From a bacterium (GTDB lineage: Bacteria > Fidelibacterota > UBA2242), in the NCBI GenBank assembly GCA_018895675.1, contig JAHIOG010000032.1, forward strand, positions 1 through 9,861: a stretch of DNA of 9,861 nucleotides. Direction: 5' to 3'. A model generated the notes under the pieces. It had not been told where the DNA came from. It saw only the letters and a list, made by a program, of their open reading frames with translations, and did no database searches. Both the position numbers and the translations under genes were made by a program. Shown one piece after another: positions 6,249 through 9,861 of the stretch (position 1 is the stretch's first letter; every line of letters begins with the position of its first letter).

Positions 6249-7415
6249 ATGAAAAGAAGCGCTGAAAAATCCATGAGCTTTGCGAAATCCATGATCCCAA
6301 TCATATATCTGGCGCTTGCGTTGATCTATACTCTTCGTTTTCTGCACGGCGATCCGCATATTCCGATACTGACAGCTGCGGTGGTAGCAGCGATCGTTGC
6401 AACACTGTCCGGCTACCACTGGCAGGAAATCCAGGACGGTATTGTCAATACTATCAAACTATCCATGTCGGCAATTTTGATTTTAATGATTATTGGTATG
6501 ATTATCGGGACCTGGATATTAGCCGGTATCGTACCGACGATGATCTATTACGGTTTGAAATTGATATCACCCAGTATTTTCTTAGTTGCCACTGCGGTGA
6601 TTTGTTCGATCGTATCGCTGGCTACGGGAAGTTCCTGGACGACAGCGGGCACGGTTGGGATCGCCTTGATCGGTGTAGGCGAAGGGTTTGGGATTCCTCT
6701 GCCGATGGTTGCAGGCGCGATCATCTCCGGCGCTTACTTTGGCGATAAAATGTCGCCGCTGTCCGATACAACCAATCTTGCCTCGGCAATGGCGGGATCA
6801 AAGTTGTTTGAGCATATTCGGCATATGGTCTATACAACCGGACCCAGCCTGGTAATTGCCCTGATTCTTTATGGAATTCTGGGCTTGAAATACCGCCAAA
6901 CTGAACTTGATCTCGAGGGCATCCGGACGATTCTCAATGGAATTACTACTCAATTTAATATCACACCGTTGTTATTGTTGCCGCCTTTGTTGGTGATAGC
7001 GATGGTTATTTTATGCATACCGGCTATTCCCGGATTGATCGGCGGAACGGCGCTGGGCGCTCTCTTTGCCTGGATCTTTCAGGGGTCGGGTCTGACTGAG
7101 ATTGTAAAAGCGGCTCACTATGGTTTTGTTTCGGGATCAGGAGTGGAAGCAGTGGACAGTTTATTGACCCGTGGCGGGATGGACAGTATGATGTGGACCG
7201 TTGCTCTGATTTTATGCGCCATGAGTTTCGCCGGAGTGTTGGAGGGAACGGGAATGCTCAGAGAGATTGCCCTGAAAATATTATCAATTGCAAAGAGTAC
7301 CGGATCGTTGGTTACAGCGACAATTTTAACCTGTGTTGGCACCAATATAATCGCGGGTGACCAATATTTATCCATTGTTCTGCCAGGTAGAATATATAAA
7401 AAGATTTATGATTAA
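6249..7415 (+). CDS. nhaC: NhaC-family Na+/H+ antiporter, cut short by an in-frame TAA
   Basis: This gives 388 residues of a polytopic membrane protein of the NhaC antiporter family, which exchanges sodium for protons across the inner membrane. Diagnostic segments are SLATGSSWTTAGTVGIALIGVG (about 123-144), SGAYFGDKMSPLSDTTNLAS (160-179), and near the end TNIIAGDQYLSIVLPGRIYKKIYD. Many hydrophobic helices are evident. The ATG is well placed, with GGAG at 6236-6239 and a 9-base spacer. NhaC proteins normally continue after the LPGR segment with a conserved P-K-N-L-S-R-x-L-E-D-x-G-T-L stretch. Here a TAA at 7413-7415 (codon 389) interrupts, and that conserved stretch follows in the same frame from 7422. 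Changing one base of the TAA (for example to GAA) would restore a 473-residue protein of normal length. The product is therefore either a truncated, probably inactive antiporter or a result of sequence error. Confidence 0.88.
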   Translation: MKRSAEKSMSFAKSMIPIIYLALALIYTLRFLHGDPHIPILTAAVVAAIVATLSGYHWQEIQDGIVNTIKLSMSAILILMIIGMIIGTWILAGIVPTMIYYGLKLISPSIFLVATAVICSIVSLATGSSWTTAGTVGIALIGVGEGFGIPLPMVAGAIISGAYFGDKMSPLSDTTNLASAMAGSKLFEHIRHMVYTTGPSLVIALILYGILGLKYRQTELDLEGIRTILNGITTQFNITPLLLLPPLLVIAMVILCIPAIPGLIGGTALGALFAWIFQGSGLTEIVKAAHYGFVSGSGVEAVDSLLTRGGMDSMMWTVALILCAMSFAGVLEGTGMLREIALKILSIAKSTGSLVTATILTCVGTNIIAGDQYLSIVLPGRIYKKIYD

Positions 7416-7670
7416 AGGGGATTGAAACCGAAGAACCTGTCCCGGGTGCTGGAAGACGGCGGTACCTTGACGTCGTCTCTAATTCCATGGAATAGCGGTG
7501 GCGCTTTCATGTGGGCAACGCTGGGCGTTTATCCCTTTGCCTATGCGCCGTTTGCGTTTCTGAATCTGATTAATCCCCTGATTTCAATATTGTATGGCTA
7601 CACGGGATGGACGATGGAAAAATATTCTGATGAAGAATTAAAAGAAATAGAGAGTAAAAAGCGGGATTAA
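7416..7670 (+). pseudogene. nhaC: C-terminal remainder of the NhaC-family antiporter, same frame after the stop
   Basis: The frame continues without shift from the antiporter gene and reads KPKNLSRVLEDGGTLTSSLI, then PWNSGGAFMWATLGV, two further hydrophobic segments, and a charged tail ending at TAA 7668-7670. These are the conserved last helices of NhaC, including the LEDxGT-xxx-PWN motif. An AAGGGG precedes a TTG at 7422, but it lies too close to act as a normal ribosome site, so independent translation of this piece is unlikely. Together with 6249-7415 it makes one gene of normal family length. The stop overlaps by four bases (TTAA) the stop of the convergent gene on the other strand. Confidence 0.85.
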
Positions 7671-8023
7671 TCACTCCGGACATATTTCGCAACTTTTAAC
7701 ATTTTCCGCTCAATACAGATTCGTCCGGCTTCGGCATATCCACAGGCTTTCATAACGGTCCGGAAAGTTTCATTAAGATGAATCACCAGATCGTCCAGTG
7801 ATTGGAAGCTATCCGGCTCGGAAACTTCAACAATCCTGCGGAATGCATTGACGGCATGAAGTTCATTATCGTATAATGCCATGTTTTCCATGTGAACGTA
7901 ATTGGTGATGACGCCTTCTTTGAGTTTGTGTTTGCACTCCTGTTTCAGAGTTTGGATGTCTTCCTTCAGGTCATCCAACTCGAGTTTCAGGATTTCCAGG
8001 AAATTCTTGATTTGATTCTGCAC
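7667..8023 (-). CDS. Unrecognised small coiled-coil protein
   Basis: This predicts a 118-residue soluble protein that I do not recognise. Residues 4-38 are a charged amphipathic helix with heptad-like leucines (FLEILKLELDDLKEDIQTLKQE), likely a coiled coil. The middle has YVHMENMALYDNELHAVNAFRRIVE (about 42-66). The C-terminal part (about 74-115) is another mainly helical stretch, ending MKACGYAEAGRICIERKMLKVAKYVRSD. Three cysteines are scattered without a metal-site pattern. There is no signal peptide or membrane segment. The start is a GTG backed by a perfect AGGAGG six bases upstream, which makes the gene call strong despite the missing homology. It lies downstream of the ATPase gene on the same strand, separated by 124 bases containing two inverted palindromic repeats, so co-transcription is uncertain. 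It converges on, and overlaps by four bases, the NhaC remnant. Confidence 0.8.
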   Translation of the reverse strand: MQNQIKNFLEILKLELDDLKEDIQTLKQECKHKLKEGVITNYVHMENMALYDNELHAVNAFRRIVEVSEPDSFQSLDDLVIHLNETFRTVMKACGYAEAGRICIERKMLKVAKYVRSD

Positions 8024-8028
8024 GAAAA

Positions 8029-8034
8029 CCTCCT
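8029..8034 (-). promoter_or_regulatory. Strong ribosome binding site fixing a GTG start
   Basis: A perfect AGGAGG on the minus strand (CCTCCT on plus) lies six bases before the GTG at 8023-8021. It settles the start of the 118-residue gene as GTG. Confidence 0.8.
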
Positions 8035-8084
8035 GCTGTTACCAATACTATACAATATATCGGAATAATATTCAAGATGTCTTT

Positions 8085-8097
8085 AGCCTTACGAAGG
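8085..8097. repeat. REP-like palindromic repeat, family 2, inverted copy
   Basis: On the minus strand this reads CCTTCGTAAGGCT, matching CCTTCGTGAGGCT at 8124-8136 on the plus strand in 12 of 13 bases. It folds as CCTT-ACG-AAGG. It is in the opposite orientation to the copies at 8122 and 9522, so with the 8122 copy it forms an inverted pair separated by about 25 bases, similar in layout to bacterial interspersed mosaic elements. Confidence 0.6.
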
Positions 8098-8121
8098 TGG
8101 AATTTATCCTACAGGGCGGGA

Positions 8122-8136
8122 AGCCTTCGTGAGGCT
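8122..8136. repeat. REP-like palindromic repeat, family 2, copy downstream of the ATPase gene
   Basis: AGCCT-TCGTG-AGGCT forms a perfect 5-bp stem and lies a few bases beyond the ATPase stop codon. It is nearly identical to AGCCTTCGCAAGGCT at 9522-9536 and lies in the same orientation. It could double as an RNA hairpin ending the ATPase transcript, but no T tract follows. Confidence 0.65.
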
Positions 8137-8147
8137 GATTGATTTTT

Positions 8148-9350
8148 CTACCATGTTCTCGTTAAAAAATCCCGAATATGCAGATGTTCAATACCTTTTT
8201 CGGAACCGCCGGCAGATTCATCATTGGAGACAACGAATTTGGGAAAATTGTCCTTTATTGTCAGAAGATTTCCAAATTCCCGTTCCCATACCTGTTTATT
8301 TGGAATTAAATAAGCAGTTTGAATATACAGACGGTCATTCCCTTTCTCTGCCACAAAATCAATTTCCCGGTTTGGTAATTGCCCTATATATACTTTATAA
8401 CCGTTTACAATCAAGTGATTATATACCAAATTTTCGTAAACTTGATTTATAGCTGATTGTCTGTATCCAACCAGGGCATGCCGCAAACCCAAGTCCTCGA
8501 AGTAATATTTTTCACTGATCTCGAATATTTTTCTTCCTTCAATATTCAACCGTGAAGCTTTCAGGATGATATTCGATGAAATAAGGTTGCTCAGATAATT
8601 CAGAATTATATTCGGAGACATGTTGATTTTCTGATTTTTGAGAAAATCGCTAATCCGTTTTGCGGTAGTAAGATTGCCAATGTTATCTGCCAGAAATCGC
8701 ACCAGATTTTCCAAAAAATTTACGTTGCGTACTTGATACCGTGCAACAATATCTTTCAGCAAAATGCTGTTGTAGATACTTTGCAAGTAATCATATATAA
8801 TATCTTCCGTCAGTTCCAAATGAATCAGGTAGGGCAATCCGCCGAATTTGATATATTTCATCAATGTGTCGTTCGTGTTATCAAACTTATGGAACTTTAA
8901 GAATTCAGGATATGAAAGACTATATACGGTAAATTCAATATATCTGCCGCTAAGCAGGGTAGCTAATTCTCCGGATAAAAGGTTGGCGTTGCTACCGGTA
9001 ATGTAGATATCATAATTTCCAATTGACTGTAAACTGCGAATAGCTTTTTCAAATTCACGGATATCCTGTATTTCATCGATAAAAACATAATTGGGGTTAT
9101 CCGCTTGTGTTTTAACGGATATATACCGAATGAGATCGTGATAGTCTTTTATTGAATCGAATTCGTAGAGTTCTTTGTTAATGTAAATGATGTTGGCGTC
9201 AGTGTACTGTTGACGGATGTGATCTATCAGTTGCAACAGCAAATAACTTTTTCCGACACGTCTTTGTCCGACGATGACTTTAATTAAAGCCTGATTTATA
9301 AAGGGGGAAATTTTTGCCAGATAGTGAGGGCGTAGGATATATGATTTCAT
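8148..9350 (-). CDS. AAA-type ATPase with DUF4143-like C-terminus
   Basis: This 400-residue protein belongs to the widespread AAA_14/DUF4143 group of stand-alone ATPases. The N-terminal P-loop domain has Walker A GQRRVGKS (28-35), Walker B YVFIDEIQ (88-95) and a sensor-type ITGSNA (117-122), followed by GRYIEF (135-140). A winged-helix-like middle (about 200-280) leads to a C-terminal domain with REIDFVAEKGNDRLYIQTAY (about 328-347). Asp331 and the QTA segment resemble a PD-(D/E)XK nuclease core in which the usual acidic residue is Gln344, as is common in this family. The cellular role of the group is not established. The ATG has GAGG five bases upstream. The gene is bracketed by copies of a palindromic repeat (8122, 9522), and its promoter region carries a long inverted repeat, suggesting a self-contained and perhaps autoregulated unit (inferred). 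No antitoxin-like partner is adjacent. Confidence 0.9.
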   Translation of the reverse strand: MKSYILRPHYLAKISPFINQALIKVIVGQRRVGKSYLLLQLIDHIRQQYTDANIIYINKELYEFDSIKDYHDLIRYISVKTQADNPNYVFIDEIQDIREFEKAIRSLQSIGNYDIYITGSNANLLSGELATLLSGRYIEFTVYSLSYPEFLKFHKFDNTNDTLMKYIKFGGLPYLIHLELTEDIIYDYLQSIYNSILLKDIVARYQVRNVNFLENLVRFLADNIGNLTTAKRISDFLKNQKINMSPNIILNYLSNLISSNIILKASRLNIEGRKIFEISEKYYFEDLGLRHALVGYRQSAINQVYENLVYNHLIVNGYKVYIGQLPNREIDFVAEKGNDRLYIQTAYLIPNKQVWEREFGNLLTIKDNFPKFVVSNDESAGGSEKGIEHLHIRDFLTRTW

Positions 9351-9364
9351 GAGAACCTCGCAAG

Positions 9365-9422
9365 TTTTATTTATACATAAAATAACACGGTAAATATAGG
9401 AAAGTTTTATGTATAAGTAAAA
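9365..9422. promoter_or_regulatory. 18-bp inverted repeat flanking the ATPase promoter
   Basis: The left arm (9365-9382) and right arm (9405-9422) are inverted copies matching at 17 of 18 positions, with a 22-base spacer. They sit 15-72 bases upstream of the ATPase start codon. The right arm overlaps the candidate -35, and the left arm falls just past the expected transcription start. That arrangement suits an operator for a repressor, possibly one bound as two dimers. No transposase is nearby, so terminal repeats of an insertion sequence are unlikely. Confidence 0.55.
9393..9421 (-). promoter_or_regulatory. Possible sigma-70-type promoter of the ATPase gene
   Basis: On the minus strand, TTTACT (9421-9416) and TATATT (9398-9393) are separated by 17 bases, matching four and five of six consensus bases. 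Transcription would start near 9386, giving a 5' leader of about 35 bases with GAGG before the ATG. The -35 lies within the right arm of the inverted repeat. Confidence 0.4.
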
Positions 9423-9755
9423 TAATAAATTAGATAGTGTGATTTTCGGGTCGGAAAAATATATCGATATAATCAGAGCAGTTTCGAGAAGGATTAAGTT
9501 TTTATCTATGTTGAGGATAGAAGCCTTCGCAAGGCTGGGCTATAGTTTCAGAAAAAATGTGTTTTTATCCGAATCCGGTAAATTTCCATTGTGTTTTTGG
9601 CTAATGTTATATATTATCCTGATAAGAATGAGATTAAGGATAAGGATTATAAGGAGCCACAAATCCCCGAATTAAAGACGAATAAAGATAAAGAAAATAT
9701 CCGTTCATTCGTGGCAAAAAACAGATCATCATCAAGACTAAAGAAAGGAATTGCT
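9423..9755. other. Gene-poor stretch before the right-edge gene
   Basis: This AT-rich DNA contains one family 2 palindromic repeat (9522-9536) and a purine-rich stretch near 9630-9657 in which TAAGGA recurs three times (low complexity). A plus-strand frame at 9439-9675 is open, but it runs through the palindromic repeat and has no recognisable protein features, so I do not call it. The frame of the right-edge gene stays open upstream to about 9585, without a convincing start or domain. Confidence 0.5.
9522..9536. repeat. REP-like palindromic repeat, family 2, copy upstream of the ATPase gene
   Basis: AGCCTT-CGC-AAGGCT is a perfect 6-bp stem with a 3-base loop. It shares GAAGCCTTCG..AGGCTG with the copy at 8122 in the same orientation. 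The two copies bracket the ATPase gene and its inverted repeat. Confidence 0.65.
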
Positions 9756-9861
9756 GTGGAACTATATGTAACAGATAAAACCATTGCCCGGAAGAGCAAA
9801 CAGTGGCTGGCGAAGATTCACCCGTATAATCAGCATGAGATGGCGTTAAACCCGGATAAGA
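9756..9861 (+). CDS. N-terminus of an unidentified protein (runs off right edge)
   Basis: A GTG at 9756 with AAAGGA ending seven bases upstream opens a frame of 35 codons that runs off the window. It begins VELYVTDKTIARKSKQWLAK and continues IHPYNQHEMALNPDK. No domain is complete. The ending LNPDK resembles the lead-in to the first strand of cysteine hydrolase (isochorismatase-like) proteins, where LVIDMQ usually follows, but that strand lies outside the window, so this is only a guess. The frame is open further upstream (GTG at 9591 possible), but that stretch is low-complexity and lysine-rich and I judge it non-coding. Confidence 0.45.
   Translation, partial: MELYVTDKTIARKSKQWLAKIHPYNQHEMALNPDK

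Noticed and set aside
6063..6419. N-terminal extension of the lptG frame by 119 codons
   Set aside because: The extension overlaps the first codons of the divergent antiporter gene, has odd composition, and precedes the standard family N-terminus (LLDRYIITKF).
8085..8136. CRISPR-like or transposon-end structure next to the ATPase gene
   Set aside because: There are only two short inverted palindromes, with no regular spacer array, no transposase and no target duplication seen.
8148..9350. ATPase as a toxin-antitoxin or defence gene
   Set aside because: No partner gene is adjacent, and the DUF4143 ATPase group has no established toxin or defence role that I can assert.
9365..9422. Terminal inverted repeats of a small insertion element (MITE)
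   Set aside because: The whole unit would be only 58 bases, without a visible target duplication. Its fit around the promoter makes a regulatory site more likely.
9439..9675. Plus-strand open frame of 78 codons
   Set aside because: It runs through a palindromic repeat and a low-complexity purine stretch, has no clear ribosome site, and the product has no domain-like pattern.
9591..9755. Upstream extension of the right-edge gene to a GTG at 9591
   Set aside because: The frame is open, but the translation is lysine- and asparagine-rich low complexity and the GTG lacks a ribosome site. GTG 9756 has one.

Overview
The window looks like chromosome from a moderately AT-rich, Gram-negative, double-membrane bacterium. 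Two genes support an outer membrane: an LptF/LptG-type permease for lipopolysaccharide export, and the C-terminal end of what looks like an outer-membrane beta-barrel protein. A MotB/OmpA-like gene fits a Gram-negative envelope. No rRNA, tRNA, CRISPR array, transposase or phage gene was seen. The gene set and the abundant short palindromic repeats would suit a lineage in or near the FCB group (Calditrichota, Marinimicrobia or similar). That placement is a guess, because nothing here is diagnostic.

Region 1 (1-2450, minus strand) is housekeeping DNA. It carries uppP (undecaprenyl-diphosphate phosphatase), holA (DNA polymerase III delta subunit) and an ECF sigma factor in one close-packed run, followed by the first codons of a further gene at the left edge. 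The holA gene contains a run of nine C.

Region 2 (2451-4967) looks like a scrapyard. A MotB/OmpA-like gene (minus) starts inside its own conserved membrane motif. A beta-barrel fragment (plus) keeps only its C-terminal end. These divergent remnants have both lost their 5' ends, and the DNA between them holds two to three short hairpin repeats. Next come a small DUF5678-like protein and a retropepsin-like aspartic protease that appear to form a pair. The protease frame is broken by one TAG.

Region 3 (4968-7670) has an intact-looking lptG/lptF gene (minus) divergent from a NhaC-family Na+/H+ antiporter gene (plus). The antiporter frame is cut by a single TAA near codon 389, after which recognisable NhaC sequence continues in the same frame.

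Region 4 (7667-9861) has an unrecognised coiled-coil protein (118 aa) and a 400-aa AAA-type ATPase with a DUF4143-like C-terminus, both on the minus strand. The ATPase gene is bracketed by copies of a second palindromic repeat family. An 18-bp inverted repeat flanks its likely promoter. A partial plus-strand gene runs off the right end.

The main themes are gene decay (three in-frame stops and two 5' truncations between 2.7 and 7.7 kb), two families of REP-like repeats, and a possibly self-regulated ATPase unit. I did not find a convincing new multi-gene system. The DUF5678-like/protease pair and the repeat-bracketed ATPase are the best candidates for a second look.
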